64,000 bases of DNA from Nemertoderma westbladi (lineage: Eukaryota; Xenacoelomorpha; Nemertodermatida; Nemertodermatidae). The notes under the pieces were generated by a model, which was not told where the DNA came from, searched no databases, and worked only from the letters and a program-made list of their open reading frames with translations. The DNA is taken from positions 1-64,000 of the forward strand of contig JAUCBJ010007129.1 in the NCBI GenBank assembly GCA_032718475.1. The letters run 5' to 3'. This document shows positions 1 through 8,499 of this stretch, in pieces. The position numbers and the translations under genes were made by a program. Each line of letters opens with the position of its first letter. The first letter of the stretch is position 1.

Positions 1-1020
1 TGATCGATGCACAAAATCACCAGTCTTTACCTACGCCAAGCAGCCCGTGTAGTACCGAGGTTAATTTAACTATAGTGGTATGTATAACAAACACAATTAC
101 TGTAGGAACAAACTTGGGGACTTGAATGTTGCGAATAATCGCATAAACTCTGAATAATAAATATTACGCTACGCGTACAAACTACTCAAACAAAATACAG
201 ACAGAACACTGACAGACTATTATCAAGCCTAAACAAACTACGGTATATGCAGACTCCGAAATGATTAGGGAGTATGCGCTCTAACCCAGTAGTGCGACTT
301 ATTCTTTAGTTGGGGGTTTACCTTACTGCATTGGCTGCCCCTACTGCCTAATCGTACTTAATCGGACAGATGATCTACACACGAGGCAATCCGTTCAGAC
401 TTAACAACAGCCAGACAACTATCCAGCCTACAAATTATTTAAATAAAATTATACGCTACCCGTACAGACTTACACAAACAAAGTACAGACTAAACGATGG
501 CAGACTACTCTCAAGCCTAAATAAACCACAGGACATGCAGACTCCGAAATGATTAGGGAGTATGCGCTCTAACCCAGTAGTGCGACTTATTCTTTAGTTG
601 GGGGATTACCTTACAGCGTTCGCTGCCCCTACTGCCTAATCGTACTTAATCGGACAGGTGATCTACACACACTGCAATTCGTTCGGACTTAACAGCAATC
701 AGACAACAGCTCAGCCTACAAATTGTCTGTACAATCTGATCAGGTTTACACGCCTTCTGTTCAATACTGGCCTACAAATAAATAAAACTTGACAGAAATA
801 AGTAAACCATATAAAGGTATAAGGGGTGATCAATCCCTAATCCCTTAAACAGCCTACCGGTATGCAACAATCAAATCGAATAATACTAGTGTACTTATAC
901 TGAAGTACCGGTTAGAACAGTTAGGCCTACTGACCTACAGAGTGTACCGGTTCAGGTTTACCGGTTGACCGATACTTTCAACTTTATTGCTTACTGCAAC
1001 AAAGAAGCTATATCCTTTAA
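1..1020 (-). mobile_element. Leader (internal 5' region) of truncated BEL/Pao element C
   Basis: Non-coding DNA closely resembling the leader of copy A at about 40440-41208. The same stretch beginning with ATCACCAGTCTTTACC occurs near the left edge of both, and both run directly into an LTR starting TGTTCGCGC. It therefore reads as the 5' untranslated region of a minus-strand element of the A/B family whose coding part lies left of the window. No ORF here looks real. The assignment rests on similarity seen by eye. Confidence 0.7.
245..676. repeat. Direct repeat of about 140 bp, two copies
   Basis: The block 245-380 recurs at 535-676, about 290 bp further on, with few differences. Both copies carry GACTCCGAAATGATTAGGG and end in GATCTACACAC. 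A third, more diverged copy lies in the leader of copy A near 40683-40830. A local tandem duplication inside the leader is the simplest reading. Confidence 0.75.
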
Positions 1021-2260
1021 TGTTCGCGCTTTCAGACCTTTGGCAGTTTAACCCACCAAATCAAGATGTCTTCTAGATATTAAATCTGTTTTTAGTCTAT
1101 GACAAGTATTTGATTCACTACACTAGTCGAAACCAATCCGTGCGCGACCATTCACCCGCTGGAGATTCCCGGGAGATTGGGTTCGACGGTTTAATTTTAT
1201 TGCTATGTAAGCCTAATGTATTATTCGACTGACAGTATTATATAATCTCTGACAATATTATTCACCTTCGGGAATATTAACAGTTCCTTTAGGACGTGGC
1301 GCTTTATCTATATAAACAGAGTTATGACTCAAACTACTCACAACGATATGGCTCAATTACAATTCACATATATGGCGCATTCTTTAGGAATTGCTTCTTT
1401 AACAGACTCACTCATACACAATGCTGCACAATACTGCACACTAATCTGCCAATCTTCACTGATTTTAGTCACATATAAAAGGAACACAGACTGACTCATG
1501 TAGGGTCTATCAAATAACATTAGATTCACTTCAAACCACTTTAACATAAGTCACAATCGTTTATCTGTAACCCTTCTCTCTTACCTTCGGTATATCAAGA
1601 ATATTGGGTTTCGGGGTGATTTATCGTTATTCCAAATATAATTATTCATCAACCATATTATGAAGAACTGACGGTAAATAGCAGTATAAAACAACAATGA
1701 AAACACTGATTGTTATGAGTTTGCAATGTTTCAGCAGTCAGCATGTATGATCAGTCAGCAGTGATTCCATGAGTCAGGTAGTTAAAGGATATATGCCCTT
1801 TATAATTAAACCTACTAGTGTAAGACTAAAAAACAGTAAAGCACAAAATACTTCCAAGCCGTTCTTTCTTTGGCTCAGGACTGAATGTAAACACTGCACA
1901 TAGGCATTGCGTCATTTCTCGGAAATTTTCTGTACAAGGAGCCACAAAAACGCTCTAATTGGCTGACTGAACTGAGAGACGCCGTAGAACAAAGGAAATC
2001 AACACGTATGAATGTCAGCTGTTAACCGTAGTCATAGTAACTACTGTTCAAGAGTAGCTATCACCCCTTTGCGTCACGAATTGCCATAGAATCATAAAAT
2101 ATGCCTTTCACAGTACACATACGGAGGAAATAGGTCTTAGATCCTCTAAAAACACCGATACAGCAATAATACGGTCTCTTACACTTATTAAATCAACTAC
2201 AGAGTATTTTAATGTAAAAGATAATAAAAATAACGGGGCAATTCAGCAAAGGCTTTTACA
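1021..2260 (-). mobile_element. LTR of BEL/Pao element C (diverged)
   Basis: This 1240-bp block matches the LTRs of copies A and B in order but is clearly more diverged. It starts TGTTCGCGCTTTCAGACC and ends GGCTTTTACA, so it has the same TG...CA ends. Read on the minus strand it is the 5' LTR of an element whose body extends left through position 1. A TATATAA-like box near 1471-1480 lies where A and B have theirs. The flanking 5 bp on the right is ATTGG; the partner flank is outside the window. Confidence 0.75.
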
Positions 2261-3162
2261 ATTGGGTCCAGATTGGGTTCAGTACTTAGTTTATGTACTA
2301 CTAGCGGTAAATTTGTTAACACGCCATCTAGCGGCCGATGCTGATATGTTGGGTCTCTGACCTTACCTAATAATTAATTGAGAACCATCCATAGGTTATT
2401 CAAAATCAATGAAGTGGTTCAAAAGTTATTAAGCATAGACGAAGTGATATTTAGTGCCTCCTAGAGGCGGAAAATTTAAATGCACGACGCCAAAATTCTG
2501 AAAACTTTCTAAACTTTTGACATACTACTTGTGTACCACGTTTGGAATAATTTCATCACAAAGATTCGCTGAGTTACTGTAGTAGCATTCAAAGATTAGA
2601 CGGACCGACCGACCAACCGCCTGGCAGACCGACAGATAGAAGCGAGGTTGAGATTGGTACCCGTATTCTAAGCTCGCTCACTTTCGTGGCTCGCCCCACA
2701 GTGTTAGTCAATTTAACGGGTGCTTGTCAGTTCTGTCACTGGCCCTGTGTTACCGGATAGAGCCTCTGGTTGTTTTAAAGGCTTCCGAAATAGTGACTCT
2801 AGTATTTTTAAGGCCCTTAAAATAGTCCTTAAAATTACTACTGTAATGTTTTTGTAATAAAGTTCCCTTTCAACCTCCCCTTGCTCGAAGAGCATCCTAA
2901 TGTTGCCATAGATTCATACAGTCTGGCTCCATGTAGTACCGGTAGGGGTATCGATAGACGATAGATATATTGTGTCTGGTAACCCGAACCCTTTCCTAGC
3001 TCCTTACTCTGCCGTTGTTTACACGAACCAAGTCCAAGTTAACTCAAACTCGGTGATTGGTAACCCTAACGCGGTCGATAACCCAAACCCAGTCATCGAA
3101 GACCCTAATCAGGATAAATGCTAACAACCACGAAGCTCATGTCTACTACAATTTGTAGAATT
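2261..3162. other. Unassigned DNA without a gene
   Basis: No convincing coding region or RNA gene. A short GACC-type microsatellite lies near 2600-2640. Degenerate AACCC-containing repeats lie at about 2980-3110. Positions 2669-2697 form one arm of an inverted repeat whose partner is at 5312-5339. Confidence 0.5.
2669..2697 (-). repeat. Left arm of 28-bp inverted repeat (partner 5312-5339)
   Basis: The segment ending TCGTGGCTCGCCCC is the near-perfect reverse complement of 5312-5339, which starts GGGGCGAGCCACGA. The pair brackets the tRNA-like block and the LINE fragment. Related GGGGCGA-type sequences also occur near 3183, 3553 and 4364. It may be the end of a composite repeat. Confidence 0.55.
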
Positions 3163-3629
3163 GATAATAAGTGAATTGTTGTGGGGCGAGTGACGCGGTG
3201 AATTAAATATAAATAGGACAATATGATAATGCTCTCCATAGCGAAAAATATCAACCGGCCCTATTGGGGCTCGAACCCGGTACCTAGGTTTCAAACTTCT
3301 GGTTATCATCAGCCGGGTGAGTGTACTGAGCTACGAGGCCGGATGATATTTCGTTATGGAGTGGAAAATCATATTAAGGCTATACAATCACTCAAAGTAA
3401 AGTACAACTTTCGTTATTCCCGTGCTCTGCCAGAAATGGCAACCATGCCTCAAATAATAACTTTTATACAGTGTTGTAGTTGTAGAAACAAACCACTGTA
3501 GCCCCGTATGCCTGGCCCAGGCTGTTAGTTAATGATAATAAGTGAATTGTTGTGGGGCGAGTGACGCGGTCAATTAAATATATAATGTAAATAGGACAAT
3601 ATGATAATGCTCTCCATAGCGAAAAATTC
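3163..3629. repeat. Direct repeat of about 90 bp flanking a tRNA-like block
   Basis: The segment 3163-3249, with GTGGGGCGAGTGACGCGG and CTCTCCATAGCGAAAAAT, recurs at 3537-3629 with small indels. Between the copies lie the tRNA-like sequence and about 190 bp of other DNA. This could be a tandem duplication or the flanks of a SINE-like insertion. Confidence 0.65.
3255..3342 (-). tRNA. tRNA-like sequence, probably a pseudogene or SINE head
   Basis: On the minus strand the block has matching ends (CCGGCCT and AGGGCCGG), a TAGCTCAGT A-box-like stretch and a GGTTCGAGCCC B-box. If folded as a tRNA the anticodon loop would read ATGATAA (anticodon GAT, Ile). The D arm does not pair, only three T-stem pairs form and the anticodon stem is poor, so a working tRNA gene is unlikely. 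A tRNA-derived SINE fragment fits better. Confidence 0.4.
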
Positions 3630-3832
3630 GCAACCATTGAATAATTGAACAATTAAATTGCATAAATTTTTAATTTAAAATACCCTCACACCAATAGAAT
3701 TCCTTTCAAGCAATATTAAAGTAACCTTTCTAGACCAGTTTTTCATGCCAAACGCGAATATGAACTCAATTTTTCCGCACCAATGGTTATAAGAAAGTTA
3801 TAAGAGGTGGGTTTAAGTTATAATTATTTAAA

Positions 3833-3903
3833 GGCGGCACACTGCCGCCCTTATGAGCATGGTCCTGAATTATTTAAAATGAAGAAGGCGGCAGTGTGCC
3901 GCC
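3833..3903. repeat. Perfect 17-bp inverted repeat with self-palindromic arms
   Basis: GGCGGCACACTGCCGCC (3833-3849) and its exact reverse complement (3887-3903) flank a 37-bp spacer. Each arm can also fold on itself (GGCGGC...GCCGCC). Downstream, 3918-3931 reads ...CGCAAAGGGTTAA; on the minus strand this is TTAACCCTTTGCG, the usual look of a piggyBac-type end at a TTAA site. A matching left end was not found. Confidence 0.6.
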
Positions 3904-4354
3904 TCTTTAGTTTTGGTACGCAAAGGGTTAAAAATGTGCCGTTACATATTTGCTGTTTACTAGGTTAGAAAGGGAAGGACATATATTCAATTTACTATAA
4001 TATAGACAGACACCAACCTTGTAAGTTTCCTTCATATGTGGTGAACAACTTCCGGTTTTCCACGCAAAATACCATGGACCACAAACACTGGCCAGTGAGA
4101 AGGAGGTAGTTGAACTCCAAATTGGAAGCTTCTAGGTAACTCAGGAGAATTTCTAGAACACCGTTTTTACCCAATACTATCTTGGCTTCATTACCCAGTG
4201 ATAAACGGAGTATAGTGTCCAAGAGATTTTCAAGAAAATCGTTGGAGGTGATTATTTTAAATCTAAATTTAAAATATATATTGAATATTTCTATATGTAT
4301 ATTCGTCATATCCATGTATATTATTAAATTTCTCAAACTATGCCGTATATACTA

Positions 4355-4380
4355 CACTCTGTGGGGCGAACCACAGAGTG
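4355..4380. repeat. 10-bp perfect hairpin, loop GGCGAA
   Basis: CACTCTGTGG and CCACAGAGTG pair perfectly around a 6-nt loop. It sits immediately before the 5' end of the truncated LINE. It contains a GGGGCGA core like the repeats at 2669, 3183, 3553 and 5312. Confidence 0.6.
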
Positions 4381-4382
4381 CT

Positions 4383-5270
4383 ATGCTACGCATGTCCTTA
4401 GATCATCATAATGATGATGGGGTGATGATAACTCCACCTACTGGCTCCAGAAGTCGAGGAAATCCTGCCAAGTACCTAACTGATCTAGACTTTGCTGATG
4501 ACTTAGGAGTACTCTCAGAATCACTAGAGGGAGCCCAACGGCTCCTCAGCTCATTAGAACATGCTGCTTCTAGTGTTGGTCTTTTTATTAACTCCAGAAA
4601 GACCAAAATTTTGACAGTTAACTTTGAAAGTCCTCAGCAAGTCTCTGATCGGATGAGCATAAGCTCAACAGATGGTATGCTTGAGCATGTGGATGACTTC
4701 TGTTACCTGGGATCATGGATCCGGAAGTCAGGTGAGGACCTTCGAATACGTAAGGGAAAGGCAGGGGCAGCCTTGAATAGGCTTTCCAGGATTTGGAAGT
4801 CACCGAGAATTAATCGGAAACTTAAGGTCCGGTTATTTAGAGCAGCAGTAGTTCCAGTACTCCTCTATGGGAGTCCATGCTGGGCTCTAACTGCTGAGGA
4901 CACCAAATCTCTGGATGGCACATTCACAAGAATGCTACGCCGGGTTCATTGTGTCAAGTACAATGCACACATCTCCAACCAGACACTATATAACATTGGA
5001 GGTGTCTCATTGGTTCCCCCAAGCTTGACACTAGAACAAAATCGCCTCCGCTTTGCAGGACATTGCTTTCGCCGTGAGGACCAGCCAGTGCATAATCTTG
5101 TACTTTGGCAGCCTCATGGAGTGAATAAGCATGGTGGACAGCCCATGACTTTCTTGAGACGCATCTTAAAGGACACTGGCCTTGAAGATGCGGATGATCT
5201 AGCAAATGTCATGGGTGATAGGGAGTTGTGGCGGTACAATTTTGTCGATAAGCCGGCACAGCATTCTTAA
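4383..5270 (+). pseudogene. Non-LTR retrotransposon (LINE) reverse transcriptase, C-terminal part
   Basis: An uninterrupted frame encodes the C-terminal half of a LINE reverse transcriptase. LDFADDLGVLSES carries the FADD form of the catalytic YADD box. It is followed by a palm helix with SRKTKIL, then VPVLLYGSPCWAL and NRLRFAGHCFRRED, the thumb and tail pattern of RTE/CR1/Jockey-type elements. The endonuclease and N-terminal RT are missing, so it is a 5'-truncated copy. I start at the in-frame ATG at 4383; codons further upstream do not look like LINE. The 3' end has a short TAG repeat (about 5300-5311). The clade is not assigned. Confidence 0.75.
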
Positions 5271-5567
5271 AAATGCAGCTGCAATGCAGCATGCCGATCT
5301 TAGTAGTAGTAGGGGCGAGCCACGAAGCCAGCGAGCTTAACATGCGGGTGCCGTTATTTGAAACGTTGCCTGTCTGTTTGAAGGCTAATATTGGTCAATA
5401 TAATAATGAATGTCAATATTGATAAAACTTAAATCTCTTCTTTTTAAACTTAGTCTAAAATTTTAAATCTAATTTTGCAGAAATTTTTGCACACATTCTC
5501 TGTTTTTGGGATGACGAACTCCCTGCAATACCTCAGAAATCGAGTACAATTAGAATATGCGCAGCAC
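5271..5567. other. LINE 3' tail and AT-rich DNA
   Basis: LINE 3' untranslated sequence with a (TAG)n-like tail to about 5311, then the inverted-repeat arm 5312-5339, then AT-rich DNA with no recognisable gene. Confidence 0.45.
5312..5339 (+). repeat. Right arm of inverted repeat (partner 2669-2697)
   Basis: GGGGCGAGCCACGAAGCC and the following bases pair with 2669-2697 read in reverse. It directly follows the (TAG)n-like LINE tail. The GGGGCGAACCACAG sequence just before the LINE start (about 4363) is similar, so the two could be a diverged target-site duplication. Confidence 0.5.
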
Positions 5568-5776
5568 GTCTGTCGCAGTACGAGTGTGGCCGTCTGTCGC
5601 AGCACGAGTGTGGCCGTCTGTCGTAGCATGAGTGTGGCCGTCTGTCGCAGCACGAGTGTGGCAGTCTGTCGCAGCACGAGTGTGGCCGTCTGTCGCAGCA
5701 CGAGTGTGGCAGTCTGTCGCAGCACGAGTGTGGCAGTCTGTCGCAGTACGAGTGTGGCCGTCTGTCGCAGCACGAG
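5568..5776. repeat. 24-bp minisatellite, eight full copies plus a partial
   Basis: The unit GTCTGTCGCAGCACGAGTGT plus GGCC or GGCA repeats from 5568 with few changes. The length is a multiple of three, so both strands stay open by chance (for example CRSTSVAV repeats). The ninth copy is cut after CACGAG, exactly where the 5' LTR of element 1 begins. Confidence 0.85.
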
Positions 5777-5902
5777 TATAGAATTATATTCCCTAAATGC
5801 CGTGGATTTTCAAAATTTTTATTTTATTCGAATTAACTTTGTAAAGATTGCTTTGAGTTCTCATTAGTATTGGTTCTATCTATTGTGCACCCATCGGTCA
5901 AG

Positions 5903-5980
5903 TGGTTCAGTAGCTCAGTCGGTAGAGCGTTGGAAATTATATGTGTAGTAGGTATCGAGTTCGAATCCTAATAAGTGCGA
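5903..5980 (+). tRNA. tRNA-like A-box/B-box block inside the 5' LTR
   Basis: TAGCTCAGTCGG (5911-5922) is a perfect pol III A-box and GAGTTCGAATCC (5957-5968) a perfect B-box, at tRNA-like spacing. The D arm GCTC/GAGC pairs. Acceptor, anticodon and T stems do not pair, so this is not a working tRNA. It may be an internal pol III promoter or a relic SINE captured in the LTR. The same block is in the 3' LTR. Confidence 0.45.
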
Positions 5981-6148
5981 ATTATTTTTTGTGCAGAATT
6001 TCAACTCATTTAAATTAACCGCTACAAATTAATTGCATTTGTCTGTACCAATAAGGCTGTAGTTATTTGATTGTAACCAATGTCGTGCAAGTTATATATT
6101 AGCTGGACCAATAAGCTATCTTTAAAACCTTGTTAGAACCCATAGAAC

Positions 6149-6321
6149 AATCGAGAATTTTCTCGATTGATTGCAGCACAAATTTAGTATATAAAGGTGC
6201 GATTCGTTCATTAGTTCTCAATCTTATATCTCAATCTTTCTCAGATTATCTTATCAATATTCTGTCGTGCTTAGTTTATTCTCAGATTACATTGTATTAT
6301 AATTGTGTCTTCTGTAATAAA
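6149..6321 (+). promoter_or_regulatory. LTR promoter and polyadenylation region (5' copy)
   Basis: A 9-bp-stem hairpin AATCGAGAATTTTCTCGATT (6149-6168) precedes TATATAAAG (6188-6196). AATAAA follows at 6316-6321. This order gives a U3 of about 440 bp and a short R, leaving an unusually long U5 of about 1.3 kb. It is predicted from motifs only; the transcription start is not known. Confidence 0.5.
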
Positions 6322-7690
6322 GTCAGAATATTCTCTCAGCTTTTCTGTTTTACTATGAATTCACTACGGTGAACAAACTCAGGGACAGGATGGCCGGCTA
6401 GAGATCGGGCCGCAGCAATGAACGGGAACATCACGGGAATGTAGACGAGAGACAACCCGCAATACCATTTAAAGTTATTCGCCCATCGCCTGAAAGGTTA
6501 GACAGCGTTCGATCCTTGCTACCTAAGTATAAGACCAAAAGATCAAAAGGTAGACGTAGTGACACGCTGCAAGCCTAAAATTACATCATAGGGACTGTAC
6601 TGTCTTGATTCAGGAAAACCCACAGTAGACCTTCACATTCCTACGGGGGGAGGGAGAGAGAGCAGATACTAGTACGCAGATAGGACGTAGGCACACCGGT
6701 ACAAGGCATACACATTGGTTAGGGTGCAGCAAACTGTACGCTTAACTCTTGCTAAGTACAGGTGTGTGTGCGACTATTTGCCGTACAACAGTGTCCATTA
6801 CATCAGAACTTGTAGGCTAGGGGGTTGCTGTGTTTTCACCTGAATTGGGATTGTACCGTTCAGGCGGTAGGGCAGTTTACGCTAGGCGCAAATAAATTGA
6901 GGCTATCAGGGATATACTAACATCTACCGTGTCCCCGCCAACGCCCTAATAGGAAGTTACCCGGACTACCTGGGTGACTAAAATTCTAGATAGGAGCCAG
7001 GATAGCTATTAGTACCTGTACGCCTACAGTAGTAAACTAACACATCTCTTCTTAGTATCAGGGACCTGGTACCTAAAATTGCCGAATTCTGGGCGTAGTA
7101 TTAACCTTATGCCTGAATTTGAGTCCTGGAAATACGCAAGAGGGGAAGGAACCTTACCATTCGTGAGTATTGGACCTACAAGTTACAAAATTAGAATATT
7201 CGTAAAATGCACACCGTACCCAGTAATTATATATGTGAAGGAGCAAAACTGTTTTGACCGTTCAGAATTAACACACGCGCGTTAGAAATTATTTACACCT
7301 CGAAATATATAAAATTAACTTTGTCCGTACTGTGCTTTGCCCGCTAGTTAGACATCTCCAAATCTGCTCTATACCTAGCTAGCGTCCCTTTGCCCAACCA
7401 TATAAATCACACCGCGGCAAAGTATACGAGCCCCTTAGTCCGTCAGTGAGTCAGCCTGATTTTAGGATTCGCTGCGCGGGATTTGTTTTACCGAAGTTTG
7501 TCTGCTCGTAGACTGTTTTCTGCCTCACCGGTTATAAGAGATCGATACTGCAATATATTCGCTTACTTAGGGTTTACTGTTTTGGTGAGGAGGTCGGATT
7601 TATGATTTGATTTACAAACTTTACAGTAGGATATTGCAGGTATTGTTACCGTCTCTTCCGATAGTAGGAATAGGCGTATCTCTTCAATTA

Positions 7691-8499
7691 GTAGGAATGT
7701 GTTTTACTGAACTCCGGTTCGGTAGGACTAAAGTTTTTTGAAAATTTTGTATTTTGAGGTAAAAATTTATATTTGATTAGCTAAGTGCTAATTTTTTGAA
7801 ATAAAATTTGATTTGAACCGCGTGTAAAATATTTTTGGAATTGAATACCGGTGTTTAAAAAGGGTTTAAATACCATATTGTACCGGTACAAAAATTTTCG
7901 TAAAGTAAAACCTAACTCTTTTGTTTTTCAGGATTCAGAACTCATTTTTAGACTGTAACGGGAGCAAGACCGTGTTTAGCAAGTTTGGGAGATAGATAAC
8001 TCAACAACTTTGGTTGGGAAAATCGCGTTTCGTCCGCAACGTTAAAAACGGAAAGGTTCACGTCCGGTTTGTATCTGGGAATCTGTTTTTCTGGAGAATT
8101 ATTGGAGTGGGTGAGTTCGAAAAGTTGCATAAATAAGTTAGGCATTACCGTATTAGTTAAAATTATTGTGGGTTCCACTGTCTCAAGTATTTATGCATTC
8201 CGTATGATTTCTTTGTTCATTGCTGAATTAGTCCGTATTATTGTATTTAATTTACCTTTTGATAACGCATATCGTTATCCGATTTATTTGTTATAAAATT
8301 GGCCGCTAGGCTAATTTTATTATATACTTATTCCGTGACATTTATTTGCTGTAAAATTGGCCGTTTAGGCTAATTTTATCCATCTGCTATAAAATCGGCT
8401 GGTAGGCTAATTTTATAAGACTGTAATTAGTACCGTTTTGTATAAATACGGTAAACTCGATACTTTGACACTCACTTTACTTGACTTACAACTACCGAA
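7691..8499 (+). promoter_or_regulatory. Leader of element 1
   Basis: Non-coding DNA between LTR and gag. No clear TGG-type primer-binding site follows the LTR; the first bases are GTAGGAATGTG. The last 200 bp carry three similar hairpins (8293-8416). Such a region usually holds the primer-binding and packaging signals of an LTR element; here that role is inferred from position. Confidence 0.5.
8293..8416 (+). repeat. Three near-identical hairpins upstream of gag
   Basis: Each has the form AAAATTGGCC-loop-AGGCTAATTTT: 8293-8320, 8352-8379 and 8389-8416. The third has compensating or tolerated changes (AAAATCGGCTGGTAGGC). They lie 84-207 bp before the gag ATG. Candidate RNA packaging or dimerisation signals, by position and structure only. 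Confidence 0.65.

Larger units (their letters stand above)
3630..4382. other. Intergenic DNA with palindromes
   Basis: No supportable coding sequence. It holds the 17-bp inverted repeat at 3833-3903, a TTAA/CAAAGGG junction at 3918-3931 and the hairpin at 4355-4380, annotated separately. Confidence 0.5.
5777..7690 (+). repeat. 5' LTR of element 1
   Basis: About 1.91 kb, matching 26748-28685 almost base for base apart from a 21-bp indel near 6216. It starts TATAGAATTATATTCCC and ends TCTTCAATTA; the exact 3' end could be 1-4 bp earlier. The TG...CA ends seen in the A/B family are absent. It contains a tRNA-like block, a hairpin, a TATA box and an AATAAA signal, and then about 1.3 kb of further LTR sequence. 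Confidence 0.85.

Noticed and set aside
2980-3110. Telomere-like AACCC repeats
   Set aside because: Degenerate and irregular; not a tandem telomeric array.
3995-4336. Minus-strand 113-codon ORF upstream of the LINE
   Set aside because: No recognisable domain; AT-rich and overlapping unrelated open frames, so not supportable as a gene.
5568-5776. CRISPR-like array
   Set aside because: Units are directly tandem without unique spacers, and the context is a eukaryotic transposon-rich region.
5475-5867. Open frames across the 24-bp repeat (CRSTSVAV or RQTATLVL peptides)
   Set aside because: They exist only because the repeat unit is a multiple of three; both strands are open and no start, domain or conservation is seen.
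5903-5980. Functional tRNA gene in the LTR
   Set aside because: Only the D arm pairs properly; acceptor, anticodon and T stems do not.
7948-8178. Short ORF on the minus strand in the element 1 leader
   Set aside because: No recognised motif and on the opposite strand to the element; most likely chance.
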